From Cydia pomonella (lineage: Eukaryota > Arthropoda > Insecta > Lepidoptera > Tortricidae), in contig NC_084704.1 in NCBI RefSeq assembly GCF_033807575.1, positions 36,619,968-36,683,967 on the forward strand: DNA of 64,000 bases. Direction: 5' to 3'. Made by a program: the position numbers and the translations under genes. Position 1 is the stretch's first letter; the number at the start of each line of letters is the position of its first letter. Of this stretch, positions 57,801-63,011 are shown in pieces. The notes under the pieces were generated by a model that saw nothing but the letters and a program-made list of their open reading frames with translations, was not told the origin of the DNA and made no database searches.

Positions 57801-58489
57801 TTGATGTTTCCGATTCAGGTCACAAGATGGCAGACCCTCCAATGCACACGGTCCCTATAGCCAAATATAATTTTAAATACAGGTGGATTGTCAAAGAAAA
57901 CTTTGTAGCTGCAGTAAATTTATTGTCACTTTTCGACACATGATTCAAACTTTTAGAACGCCATTTGACTTTCATCCTTATTCTTCCACTGATATGTTTT
58001 AAATTTGTTAAATATCAAAGAGTGGCGCCATCTAATAGATCAAAGGCCAAAGGTATGGCGGCATCGTTTCGAGCGATAGCGCCATAACCTTTAGCCGATG
58101 CCTGGTAAGATGGCGTCATTCTTTGATATATAACTAATTTAACACCTATCAGTGAAAGAATAAGGATCAAAGTCAAATGGCGTTTTAATCATGTGTCGAA
58201 AGATTGCAGTAAATTTACTGCGGCTACAAAATTTCCTTTGACAATTCACCTCCATTTCAAATTCTCTTCGCTATTACCCATAACCTTCGACAAGGCGTGA
58301 CGTTAAAAGGGTTAAGTAGGTAAAGTAATTTAACTTGGCGGTATTCTAGCAGTGTTGTATGTGGTGCAGGCGGACAACAGCCCAAAGAGAAGCCGATGGT
58401 GATCGTGGACATGCGCGAGTTCCGCTCCGACCTGCCGGCGCTGCTCCACCGCAAGGGCATACACGTCGAGCCCGTCACCATCACTGTGG
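39673..58489 (+). CDS. ERCC4: XPF/ERCC4 (mei-9) repair endonuclease, exons 1-12, 3' end outside window
   Basis: Twelve exons join in phase to 668 codons: 39673-39806, 39890-40042, 41108-41288, 44042-44154, 46717-46882, 47941-48077, 49205-49359, 50349-50785, 54087-54272, 56018-56143, 56947-57043, 58370-58489. XPF with ERCC1 cuts the damaged strand 5' of lesions in nucleotide excision repair and acts in recombination (meiosis in Drosophila mei-9). Landmarks: FKLLEFEKQIF, VSTRILVVDLL, VLRAHTVLESCQEAFALRLYR (degenerate SF2 helicase part), NSGWILLDSAEQLF, YVVLFHCDVAAVRQIELFEA, and VDMREFRSDLPALLHRKGI, which opens the nuclease domain. Human ERCC4 is 916 residues; about 230, including the ERKxxxD active site and (HhH)2 domain, are missing here. 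No exon for them was found down to 64000. Confidence 0.96.
39890..40042 (+). CDS. ERCC4: ERCC4 exon 2
   Basis: After TTTTTTCAG: GLNYNGIISNLLWVYKDPAN, LVLVINSSDHEEKYFTEKF, LPNLGTE, with the last Arg split AG|GTACTT. Intron 1 is only 83 bases. Confidence 0.93.
40043..41107 (+). other. ERCC4 intron 2 with a duplicated, broken exon 3
   Basis: 40527-40876 repeats 40889-41223, including the acceptor and the first two thirds of exon 3. The rest is AT-rich with a (TTA)n run near 40125. Confidence 0.8.
40527..40876 (+). pseudogene. Tandem copy of ERCC4 exon 3 and its 5' intron, broken
   Basis: After acceptor TTACTAG at 40750 it matches exon 3 from GGAAAAGGTGTACCTAGAGG onward. A seven-base repeat (CTAACAT twice, near 40836-40850) shifts the frame and creates a TAA after the Ala-Asn-Ile codons, and the copy stops after GCATGCGCATAGG, before the exon's true donor. 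CATAG|GTTAAT could act as a donor. Inclusion would truncate XPF within its first 130 or so residues. Confidence 0.85.
41108..41288 (+). CDS. ERCC4: ERCC4 exon 3
   Basis: After GTTACCAG: EKVYLEGGVQFVSTRILVVD, LLKQRVPVANITGIIVLRA, HTVLESCQEAFALRLYRQHN then K, donor GTGAGA. Covers helicase-like motifs of XPF (STRILVVDLL and the DEAH-equivalent RAH). Intact copy, unlike 40527-40876. Confidence 0.96.
41335..41888 (-). mobile_element. GGTTCCGTA/GCGGCCAAGTGC element, single-unit copy
   Basis: Reverse orientation relative to 37998-39326, with the same ends (AGGGTTCCGTAGCCAAATGG and GACTCGCACTTGGCCGC) and one internal unit instead of about four. It therefore shows the ancestral state before tandem expansion. 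TCTGTCTGTCTGTCC is a short simple repeat near the end. Confidence 0.8.
41980..42405. mobile_element. Palindromic MITE with ATGGCGGCA core, intron 3 copy
   Basis: Ends TGGCTATTTGTAC and GTACAAATAGCCA. The arms share AAATAAAGGTGGATTGTC, GTAGCCACAGTAAATTTAC and GATGGCGCCA-type words as inverted pairs. A 34-base internal tandem duplication (TTTGATCCTTATTCTTTCAC twice) is unique to this copy. Relatives: 56153-56440 and 57866-58266. Confidence 0.8.
42528..42680. mobile_element. GC-rich foldback MITE
   Basis: Inverted arms CATATGTGACCGCGGCCGGC, CTTGCCATAAGGACG and their partners CGTCCTTATGGCAAG, GCCGACCGCGGTCGG. The arms are not perfectly matched. No coding frame. Confidence 0.7.
42861..43084 (+). 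mobile_element. LINE 3' end, family C (copy 2, truncated)
   Basis: Matches 18788 and 45128 from CCAGATCTAGAGC to CAGGCGGGCCGTAT, where it is cut by the left end of the palindrome at 43085. The front is also truncated. Confidence 0.7.
43085..43902. repeat. 818-bp near-perfect palindrome of a MITE pair
   Basis: TTCATATTAATATTAAG at 43085 is answered by its complement ending at 43902; the two arms of about 400 bases match through almost every base, with a loop of roughly 15 bases near 43486-43500 (TTACCTTCAGCA). Differences are a missing GGCC in the left arm and a few substitutions next to the loop. Each arm contains a GCGAAAACC MITE and a GGCGGGTCCACACAGAGCGAGC module. Such arms can extrude as a long hairpin. 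Confidence 0.95.
44042..44154 (+). CDS. ERCC4: ERCC4 exon 4
   Basis: After TTCTCCAG: TGFVKAFSSSPISFTFGYHQ, VEKVMRAVFVTELFLWP, with Arg split AG|GTATGT. GFVKAFS..P..F..GYH.VE.VMR.LFV..L.LWPRF is a strongly conserved XPF block. Confidence 0.96.
44217..44584. mobile_element. Retroelement tail bounded by T run and (ATATC)n
   Basis: Starts with TTTTTTTTTGAATAGAATAG and ends in AAATAAATCATATCATATCATATCAT-type repeats. A related TATGA repeat occurs at 8419. The interior has no frame of note. Orientation uncertain. Confidence 0.5.
45128..45445 (+). mobile_element. LINE 3' end, family C (copy 3)
   Basis: Full-length relative of 18788-19112 with TATGGGCATTGTGAATG at the start and GTTTGCCACCGACGTAGTAT before an A run. 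Confidence 0.75.
45620..45978 (+). pseudogene. LINE C-terminus with a C2H2 zinc knuckle
   Basis: Frame 45620-45865 encodes LRYKDVLKRHLSACAIDPE, WEELAGRRSSWRSAIHNGVK, TFEDNR, a well-known end of some arthropod LINE polyproteins. A 12-base A run near 45829 shifts the frame; the next frame then reads SYVYTFNAAGQLYCHACNRV, FKSKFGLASHIRAHAR, a C-x2-C-x12-H-x3-H finger. The ancestral protein ended in this finger; this copy is dead. Confidence 0.8.
46060..46374. repeat. Dispersed repeat, inverted relative of 51725-52168
   Basis: Shared words include GTCCGGAAATACTACGTATC, GAAGATGATATGTAAAG, ACACCTAGGCCTGTAAAGCA, CAACGTCTTGGCATTCAACC, and TCTCGGCGAGAAACGGGGTTG with CCTGCAACCC. The 51725 copy carries extra GC-rich sequence. 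Confidence 0.65.
46378..46690. mobile_element. LINE tail with CCTGATGGTAAGCGATTACC signature
   Basis: GAGGAGGCAAACGAGCAGACG, CCTGATGGTAAGCGATTACC, GCCCATGGACACCTGCAACA and GTTGCCGGCCTTTAAGATGG are recognisable parts of a LINE end found throughout Lepidoptera. It ends about 25 bases before the acceptor of ERCC4 exon 5. Confidence 0.65.
46717..46882 (+). CDS. ERCC4: ERCC4 exon 5
   Basis: After TTGTTCCAG one base completes Arg: FHGTIIKCLKRRQAEVVELH, VPLSSNVNHIQMCLLDIMNY, TVKQLKSVNRTLDMQ, donor GTAAGG. RFH..V...L....EVVE.HV...  is conserved in XPF. The acceptor lies right beside a LINE tail. Confidence 0.95.
46958..47225. repeat. Dispersed repeat, empty-site copy
   Basis: Continuous through the point at which the copy at 4255-4775 carries the 241-bp insertion (here TAAATTTTAAGTGAAATAATTC). 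Confidence 0.7.
47286..47450 (-). repeat. Dispersed repeat, empty-site copy of 60395-60660
   Basis: On the minus strand it reads GACCCGAGAAGATTTAAATCCC and on to CAATATGGACCGGCAAGAAAC and TCGGCGGGAC. The copy at 60395 has a TTAA-bounded insert exactly within the TTTAAA. Confidence 0.7.
47941..48077 (+). CDS. ERCC4: ERCC4 exon 6
   Basis: After ATTCCAG: EITTENCISKKFHKILQSQL, DCVWHQLSTRVKEYVQDLKV, LRSMI split at AT|GTAAGT. LD..WHQLS...K..VQDLK.LR is conserved in XPF. Confidence 0.95.
48170..48420 (-). repeat. Dispersed repeat, copy 2 of 3
   Basis: Relative of 14580-14775 within intron 6: CTTGCAAGTTAAATTTGACC, GACAATGCAATATTATGG and GGAGACAGGAGGTGGCCATAG are shared, in this case with extra sequence toward 48420. 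Confidence 0.55.
48627..48890 (+). mobile_element. SINE, family A (copy 3), intron 6
   Basis: Near-consensus copy with GACGACCGGTTTGGCCTAG, GGTTCAAATCC, and an AT-rich tail that runs into ATATATAT repeats. Confidence 0.9.
49205..49359 (+). CDS. ERCC4: ERCC4 exon 7
   Basis: After TTATTTCAG: NLIHDDSVSFYALVSKYRTP, EYAKVNSGWILLDSAEQLFR, LAKSRVYNHKN, with Gly/Glu codon split G|GTAAGA. N.GW.LLD.AE.LF..AK.RVY is an XPF signature. Confidence 0.96.
49360..50348 (+). other. ERCC4 intron 7 with LINE and GC-rich repeat pieces
   Basis: 49838-49920 carries TCCAACTGCTGGGCACAGGCC and GCTGCGAGTTGGGGATT of a lepidopteran LINE. 50090-50295 holds paired GC-rich modules (CACGTCTACACTGGCC-like, GTGAGGAAATTTCCTCGCG, TGTGTGGACCGGCC) related to 43395-43590 and 45470-45565. 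Confidence 0.6.
50349..50785 (+). CDS. ERCC4: ERCC4 exon 8
   Basis: After CATTCCAG: EFDPEHLPKWKVLSDLLLEE, IPEEVKKKNKG, STKILILCQDSRTCSQLNNF, LTMGANKYLFYTAFRRDLN, a Lys/Asp/Glu-rich linker, YVLTLTQLATQGDKK, and SMFEPISQ before donor GTACAG. ILIC..D.RTC.QL..F...GA is the second RecA-like part. The acidic, variable linker matches the disordered insert of XPF. Without splicing the frame would stop at 50887. Confidence 0.95.
51725..52168. repeat. Dispersed repeat, inverted relative of 46060-46374
   Basis: Begins GGCCGGGAAACGTAGGGTTG, contains CGAAGCGATAGAGATACGCGG, CCCGTTTCTTGCCGAGATTTG, and ends with ATGTAGTATTTCCGGTCC. The GC-rich insert GTGCGCGTGCGTGCCTTACG lies at 51905-51940. Confidence 0.65.
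52226..52826. mobile_element. MITE with CGCACTAGTGCG ends, split by a SINE
   Basis: TTGCTACTTTACCGCACTAG near the left end and CTAGTGCGGAAAAGTAGCAA near the right are inverted copies. The inner sequence has TTTTTCGCACTTGTATCG and GTGCGAATAGG. A family A SINE (52275-52539) sits inside. Confidence 0.65.
52275..52539 (-). mobile_element. SINE, family A (copy 4)
   Basis: Reverse orientation: GGATTTGAACCCGG (B box complement) and CTAGGCCAGACTGGTCGTC (head) at the right, tail at the left. One word of the body (AACAAAATTAAATATCGATG) differs from the consensus. Confidence 0.9.
53143..53355 (-). mobile_element. SINE, family A (copy 5), degraded and headless
   Basis: Tail and body in reverse orientation; it ends at AACCCAGGACCAC, so the A box and start of the head are missing. 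Many substitutions. Confidence 0.75.
53568..53674 (+). repeat. Direct repeat flanking a SINE, left copy
   Basis: TTTATTACGTTTAGGTATTC, TTATCTATATTAGA, GTAGCCGCTTCGGCTGTATG, GAGGGGGGAGCCGTGACGTA and TGTGACGTCATG recur almost unchanged at 53941-54060. Each copy contains TGACGTCA, a perfect CRE-type palindrome. Confidence 0.8.
53675..53940 (+). mobile_element. SINE, family A (copy 6)
   Basis: Near-consensus SINE between the two direct repeats. It is much shorter than the repeat pair would need for a simple target duplication, so the repeats arose by a separate event. Confidence 0.9.
53941..54060 (+). repeat. Direct repeat flanking a SINE, right copy
   Basis: Second copy of 53568-53674; it runs straight into the polypyrimidine tract of ERCC4 exon 9 (CTTCTTTTTTTTTTTCAG). 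Confidence 0.8.
54087..54272 (+). CDS. ERCC4: ERCC4 exon 9
   Basis: IDNLDITQLETEKPIICIRT, FKENGNQFSLEVTLEALRPQ, YVVLFHCDVAAVRQIELFEA, RK, donor GTATTC. 62 codons, phase 0 at both ends. P.YVVLY..D...VRQ.E.F.A is strongly conserved in XPF. Confidence 0.96.
54273..56017 (+). other. ERCC4 intron 9
   Basis: 54298-54480 begins TTTTTAGGGTTCCGTAGTC with TCCGTCTGTCTGTCTGTCCG and TGAAATTTGGCATGGATGTA, a relative of the GGTTCCGTA elements. 55590-55925 matches 13340-13590. Other short frames show no domain. The acceptor of exon 10 (TTCATTCAAG) has a weak pyrimidine tract. Confidence 0.65.
56018..56143 (+). CDS. ERCC4: ERCC4 exon 10
   Basis: AEGEPRCKVYFVIHDKTVEE, QAYLTSLKREKQAFELLIQA, KS, donor GTAAGT. 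VYF.....T.EEQ.YL..L..EK.AFE.LI is the standard XPF block. The AAG acceptor is unusual but required by the frame. Confidence 0.94.
56144..56946 (+). other. ERCC4 intron 10 with a palindromic MITE
   Basis: 56153-56440 is the second copy of the ATGGCGGCA-core MITE: the left arm is complete but the right arm stops early after AACAAATTTAACATATCA. The rest is AT-rich. Confidence 0.7.
56153..56440. mobile_element. Palindromic MITE, intron 10 copy, right arm truncated
   Basis: Shares GAATTTGAAATAAAGGTG, TTGTAGCCACAGTAAATTTA and CTTTGATCCTTATTCTTTC with 41980 and 57866. The inner hairpin TGGCATAGGCCAAAGGTATG/CATACCTCTGGCCTATG is intact. Confidence 0.75.
56947..57043 (+). CDS. ERCC4: ERCC4 exon 11
   Basis: After CTTGTTAG: VMVVPSYQDGKTDEYFTMNI, EEDEDTVDTRKA, with Gly split G|GTAATT. 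MVVP......... STRKAGG is the conserved lead into the nuclease domain. Confidence 0.94.
57416..57598. mobile_element. piggyBac-type MITE, 183 bp
   Basis: TTAACCTATTCGACGCC at the left and GGCGTCGAAACGGTTAA at the right are inverted repeats bounded by TTAA. It resembles the element at 20253-20452 in its ends. CAACGACGGAT and CAGTGACGGATTAACC are internal near-repeats. Confidence 0.7.
57866..58266. mobile_element. Palindromic MITE, intron 11 copy
   Basis: Both arms are nearly complete: AAATACAGGTGGATTGTC to its partner GACAATTCACCTCCATTTC, CTGCAGTAAATTTA to TAAATTTACTGCGGC, with GCGCCATC and GATGGCG near the centre. Third copy of the family in introns of this gene. Confidence 0.8.
58370..58489 (+). 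CDS. ERCC4: ERCC4 exon 12 (start of nuclease domain)
   Basis: After GTGGTGCAG: GQQPKEKPMVIVDMREFRSD, LPALLHRKGIHVEPVTITV, with Gly split G|GTACCT. The VDMREFRS.LP..LH..G motif holds the first conserved acid (Asp of VDMRE) of the XPF nuclease fold. The next exon, expected to encode GDYILTP and the ERK motif, was not found in the remaining 5.5 kb. Confidence 0.96.
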
Positions 58490-58514
58490 GTACCTGTTTA
58501 TTATTACATTTAAA

Positions 58515-58745
58515 TAGTCTCATCTCCAGATTTAATGTGTTTTTAACCATAGAGACTATACATCTCTATTGTATTGTATTAATTATTTATTTTAAGATTA
58601 TTATAATGTAATGTTTACCCAGGTATTGGCTGTTGTATTTATAAATGTTGTTATGTATTTTTCATGTCACTATATGATGTTACTATAAATGTTGTATTGA
58701 CTTGTAAAAGAGCCCTTGAGGCCTACTTGCAGAATAAATTTTTGA
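58515..58745 (+). mobile_element. Retroelement tail, copy 2 of 2
   Basis: Almost identical to 23110-23340 and ending TTTTTGAATTTTTTGAATTTG. It starts 26 bases after the exon 12 donor. Confidence 0.65.
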
Positions 58746-58821
58746 ATTTTTTGAATTTGAATTTAGTTAGTTAGTTAGTACGGATAGTTTTCAGACTATA
58801 TTACGGAAAAATATAGTCTAT

Positions 58822-59078
58822 TAATATTATTATAGGACATTAGTACACAAATTGACTAAGTCCCACAGTAAGCTCAATAAGGCTTGTGTTGAGGGTACTT
58901 AGACAACGATATATATAATATATAAATATTTATAAATACTTAAATAGATAGAAAACACCCATGACTCAGGAACAAATATCCATGCTCATCACACGAATAA
59001 ATGCCCTTACCAGGATTTGAACCCGGGACCATCGGCTTCGTAGGCAGGGTCACTACCCACTAGGCCAAACTGGTCGTC
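58822..59078 (-). mobile_element. SINE, family A (copy 7)
   Basis: Reverse orientation, near consensus: GGATTTGAACCCGGGACC and CTAGGCCAAACTGGTCGTC at the head end. Confidence 0.9.
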
Positions 59079-59354
59079 GATGGAAGTCTCATTACTAAGT
59101 CGTGTGAGATGTAGTCCCAACAGCATTCTAAAGGAAATTGCTAATAGGTTCGACTGTCCGATGTTAAAGCACTGGACCGAGCTAATTAAAAGTGTTGCGC
59201 AGTTTATAATATAGATATATTATATGATGTATCAATGTAGGTATATATATATATATATATTGTAAATTGGCTCATCTTGTTTAAATTATATTTATAAATA
59301 CTAATACTTGGTTAAGATATTTTCTTTTTGTACTAACACTCTATGGATACATTC

Positions 59355-59538
59355 TTCTTCCTCGCGTTGTCCCGGCATTTTGCCACGGCTCATGGGAGCC
59401 TGGGGTCCGCTTTACAACTAATCCCAAGATTTGGCGTAGGCACTAATTTTTACGAAAGCGACTGCCATCTGCCCTTCCAACCCAGAAGGCAAACTAGGCC
59501 TTGTTGGGATTAGTCCGGTTTCCTCACGATGTTTTCCT
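59355..59538 (-). mobile_element. SINE, family B, headless copy
   Basis: Reverse orientation relative of 1991-2305: GCCTGGGGTCCGC, ACTAATCCCAAGATTTGGCG and ATTAGTCCGGTTTCCTCACG. The tRNA-like head is absent, as in a 5'-truncated retroposed copy. Confidence 0.8.
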
Positions 59539-59814
59539 CTAGCCTCGTAAGGCCCAAGGTCCTACCTATAGGACTTATTCAGTTCGATGAAATTTAAATC
59601 ATATTCAATTAGGACAGAGTTGTATTTGTTTTGTTTCGTGAAATTTTCAAACAAAATAAAATCTACTGTATTCCGTGCACTATAGGTTCAAATTCCAGTG
59701 GCAAATTTTGGATTTTTCACTATGACTCTATGGATACATTGTTTGTCCGAAATAAATAAATGTAATATTATTATTATTAAATAACACATTGAAATAAAGA
59801 ATAAAGAACGTAAC

Positions 59815-59901
59815 TACAACAGAAGGAGAAGCCGATGGAGATCGGAGGTATGAGCTAGTTCCGCTCCGACTTATCACTCAGCTCATCACTAACACTGTAG
59901 G
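59815..59901 (+). pseudogene. Decayed copy of ERCC4 exon 12 (copy B)
   Basis: ACAGAAGGAGAAGCCGATGG, GGTATGAGCTAGTTCCGC, TCCGACTTATCAC and CATCACTAACACTGTAGGTA follow exon 12 from its CCCAAAGAGAAGCCG to its donor. In frame it has a stop (TGAGC or TAG by frame) and lacks the middle (CTGCTCCACCGC...). The donor GTAGGTAT survives. Confidence 0.8.
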
Positions 59902-60258
59902 TATATTTTTTTCTTAATATATGGCATTTATTTCAGTTTATAATTTCTATAGTAGTGTTGAAATAAAAACAAATTAAAATATGTTCTGAAAATAATTTAA
60001 TTTGTTCTAATACTTCCAATAGTACTGTAGGTATCCAGGCCGCACCAATCTACAAGGTTTTTCCAAAAAAGCCAAATATATTCCAATTAATCGAGCTTTG
60101 ATGATTCATTTGAAGACAAGTAATATTTCCTGAAAGTGTAATCTAATTTGAACCTTAAATCGGAATGCTAAAGTTGAAATTCGAATGGCGCGTATGTGGT
60201 CGATAAATCTTACTATGCCTGGGGTAGTATAATACTAAAAAGGGTTAAATCAATGTAA

Positions 60259-60322
60259 CTGAAGCCGATGGTGTTCGTGGACATGCGTGAGTTCCGCTCC
60301 GACTTACCAACGTTGCTTCAAA
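60259..60322 (+). pseudogene. Decayed copy of ERCC4 exon 12 (copy C)
   Basis: CTGAAGCCGATGGTGTTCGT, GGACATGCGTGAGTTCCGCT and CCGACTTACCAACGTTGCTT match exon 12 closely, then similarity stops. Translated it gives KPMVFVDMREFRSDLPTLLQ. It is less decayed than copy B but has no acceptor and no donor. Confidence 0.85.
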
Positions 60323-60394
60323 AATCTAAAATCAAAAAGAAACTCAATCCTATTTTGCAAAACTATTGATAAAAATAAAGATAGTTTATTATTC

Positions 60395-60660
60395 AAGTAG
60401 GCATATTACACGCTTATGAACGTCAAAAAGGTTACACCGACTCTAACCCTACACCTCTGACCCGAGAAGATTTAACCCTTAAATGCGTGATTTTTTGTAT
60501 AATTTCCTAATAAATTGAAATATTATGGATGGGTAATGTTATATAGATTGTGGAAAAAATACAGAAAAAAATCATAGTAATTAAAAAATATATATATATG
60601 AGGAGGGTATCCCAATATGAACCGACAAGAAACTCGGCGGGACACCTCTTTACTTTGATT
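60395..60660 (+). repeat. Dispersed repeat with nested TTAA insert
   Basis: Inverted relative of 47286-47450: AAGTAGGCATATTACACGC, CTAACCCTACACCTCTGACC and CGACAAGAAACTCGGCGGG. The insert is listed at 60472-60584. Confidence 0.75.
60472..60584. mobile_element. Small piggyBac-type MITE, 113 bp, with empty-site proof
   Basis: Starts TTAACCCTTAAATGCGTGAT and ends AAAAAATCATAGTAATTAA, with ATGATTTTTT at both ends in inverted form. The related repeat at 47286-47450 has an intact TTTAAA and no insert. TTAA at both ends is the piggyBac target. Confidence 0.75.
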
Positions 60661-61191
60661 CTTTCCCTGCCAATTTTGTCAACTATGGTATGGCTGCTAG
60701 ACGTTGGCAAAAGACGTCATGTCACGTCGACAGAACCAATTATATAACTAAGTACTTTTATTATCTACTTTTTTGTCTTTAAGCTTTTGGTTTTTCTTAT
60801 TGGTACAGCAAATCAAATCATCAAATCATCCACGTTGACGCGCAGATTTGCCAAATCTAACCTTTAATAACATGGCAATACGAGTCAAGGCACATGTCGT
60901 CGTGAATGACACGATCTATTGCGTTCAAAACTAGTATAGCCTCCTAAGTCCCCGCGTACTTATACAAGTACAAATTAAGGATAGCAGTTCAGACCTGACA
61001 TTTTAACTACATAGATCGCGTAACTGCCTAATGGACTTACACAAGTACAAATTTTTCACTCCCTATTTACCGGGTAGTTTTTGTACAATGGCAATACTAA
61101 CACGGTTATTCTTATTCCATAATCTATGGTCAATTCCGCCATGTTAGACAGCTGAAGTCAACTGTCAGTGTCAGTGTCACTTTTTCGCAAG

Positions 61192-62181
61192 ATGGCTACT
61201 CGGTCGGGTCGTCGGCTAACACGAGGTAAGATAATCTGTTTATATCCAAGTAATCATTTGTTTTTTCTTTGATCTTATATATGAATTTGTGTATTTAAAT
61301 GATGAATATTATAGAATAAATAATTTTTTTAAGAAAACTGTATATTTAAGGAGGTTTATGACCGGTCAAAACAATTTGTACTTGACGTGGTACGTTAGGC
61401 GTTTGTTACATAAGTAACTGTTTATAATTTGTACTTATGGTTGTACGTTCGGTCTATATTACAAGTGTATTATTTTTTCTTATTCTAGCGTTTGACGAAG
61501 AGCAAATAGCACAACTTCTCAATAATTCCGAATTCGAGGACCCGGATGATGAAGATGTGTTTATACCTGAACCTTCCCAACAATCAGATAGCGACTCTTC
61601 TTCGTCTTCGGAATCTGAAGATGGAGAAATAGAAGTTGCAGTACGTGGACGTGTATCTAATCGTCGATCTCAAAGTGCTCGTGGCCAACGAGGTGGGCGT
61701 GGCCGTGGTAGAAGCACAAGTACGAGGGCGCGACGCGGTGAAAGTGCTAGAGGGCGATCTAGTCCAGGTTTTGAACACCAAAACCCAACCTCCAGAGATG
61801 TAGAATGGAATGAAAATAATGACATGAAGTTTATTAATCCACCTCTGGTGCAACCTAATTACTTACCGATGTCTATAGACGAGAGTAGTTATTATAATAA
61901 ATTCAACTTTATCGATAACTACATCTCCGATGAAGTATTAATATTGCTGACAGATAACAGCAACCAAACACATGTGAAAAAGACTGGCAAGAGCTTAAAT
62001 CTGATGTTGAAAGAAACCAAGGTATTTTGTGGAATTACAAACACCAAAGGACAAACAACAAAGGTGCCGTCTCTCTGGATGTGATAAAAGAAGTTTATTT
62101 AAATGCTCTGATTGTAATGTAGCTCTTTGCCTGAATCCGACAAGGAATTGTTTCAGGACCTTTCATCTCCAAGCGAATTAA
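61192..62181 (+). pseudogene. Internally deleted piggyBac-like transposase gene
   Basis: The first exon is MATRSGRRLTR (61192-61225, donor GTAAGAT); the second starts after TATTCTAG at 61489 with AFDEEQIAQLLNNSEFEDPD, an acidic and Ser-rich part, an RG-rich stretch (RGQRGGRGRGRSTSTRARR), FEHQNPTSRDVEWNEN, and NKFNFIDNYISDEVLILLTD, the start of the transposase fold. It then jumps at about 62030, with a frame change, to a cysteine-rich end: RCRLSGCDKRSLFKCSDCNV and ALCLNPTRNCFRTFHLQ. PiggyBac proteins end in just such a RING-like zinc domain. The DDD catalytic core is missing, so it cannot be active. Terminal repeats were not identified. The ATG at 61437 is inside the intron. Confidence 0.8.
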
Positions 62182-63011
62182 TAATATCAAATATTAAACT
62201 TTTCTTGTCAAGTTCATTTGATAAAAATGTTTAATTATTAAGCTAATTACCATGTGATCTCTTAAACTCGGCTGTGATATTGCCCTTAAATGTCAATTAA
62301 CTAGTTAGAGTAGTTAGTAAGGCAGATTGTTGTATTTTTTTTGTATTTTCCATTTTTATAGGTACAGTGTATACCATTATTCTCTGATTTATAAATGTTT
62401 ATTATGCTTAAATTGTCTTTAAGACTGTGTCTATTAATTGTTTTTATAAGAAGAAAATTGCTTATGTTGTGTTAAAGTAAAAAAAATACTTAAGTGATGA
62501 TAAGAGGAAAAATGTGATTTGTTTTTGATACTAAATAAAATCATTATTTTTTTGTAATTGATTTTTAATGTACCGTGTAAAAACCGAATGTACTCACACA
62601 AGTACAAAATATTTTCAATAATTTCCTTCTTAAGGAGGTGCTAACTACAACAAACATACCATAAAAAATAAAGGCAACAAGACTTCACTTCAAAATATCT
62701 CTAAAAACTACATATTTTTGTCTCGGTCTGAAGCACTATTCTTGGTTTGTACTTGGTGTAGTACAACCGGCAGATATGGCTACAGCTGTAGAAAAAACAC
62801 AGGACTTAGGAGGTTAAAACGACATTTTACCTTCAAGTCCAGGGTCCGAGCCGAACATATGCGCGTCAAAAAACAAACCATGAATTTTTTAAGTTTGATT
62901 CTCTATTAATACAGGCTGACCTTAGCCATTGGACAAACCCTGAAATCCCACGTAGGGTTACTTCTCAGGAATGCTCTGACAGTAGGGAGGATATGCCGAT
63001 TCCAGCTCACT
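62182..63011. other. AT-rich DNA after the piggyBac relic
   Basis: CACACAAGTACAAA at 62596 echoes TTACACAAGTACAAA at 61038 and TATACAAGTACAAA at 60962, which may mark subterminal repeats of the piggyBac element. The 63-codon frame at 62718 shows no domain. Confidence 0.4.

Larger units (their letters stand above)
57044..58369 (+). other. ERCC4 intron 11 with two MITEs
   Basis: 57416-57598 is a TTAA-bounded MITE and 57866-58266 a palindromic MITE. No gene; the minus frame at 57416-57745 is a shadow of the MITE. Confidence 0.7.

Noticed and set aside
61437..62084. Start codon at 61437 for the piggyBac-like frame
   Set aside because: The 17 codons before AFDEEQ lie upstream of a good TATTCTAG acceptor, and a matching short first exon with ATG and donor exists at 61192-61225.
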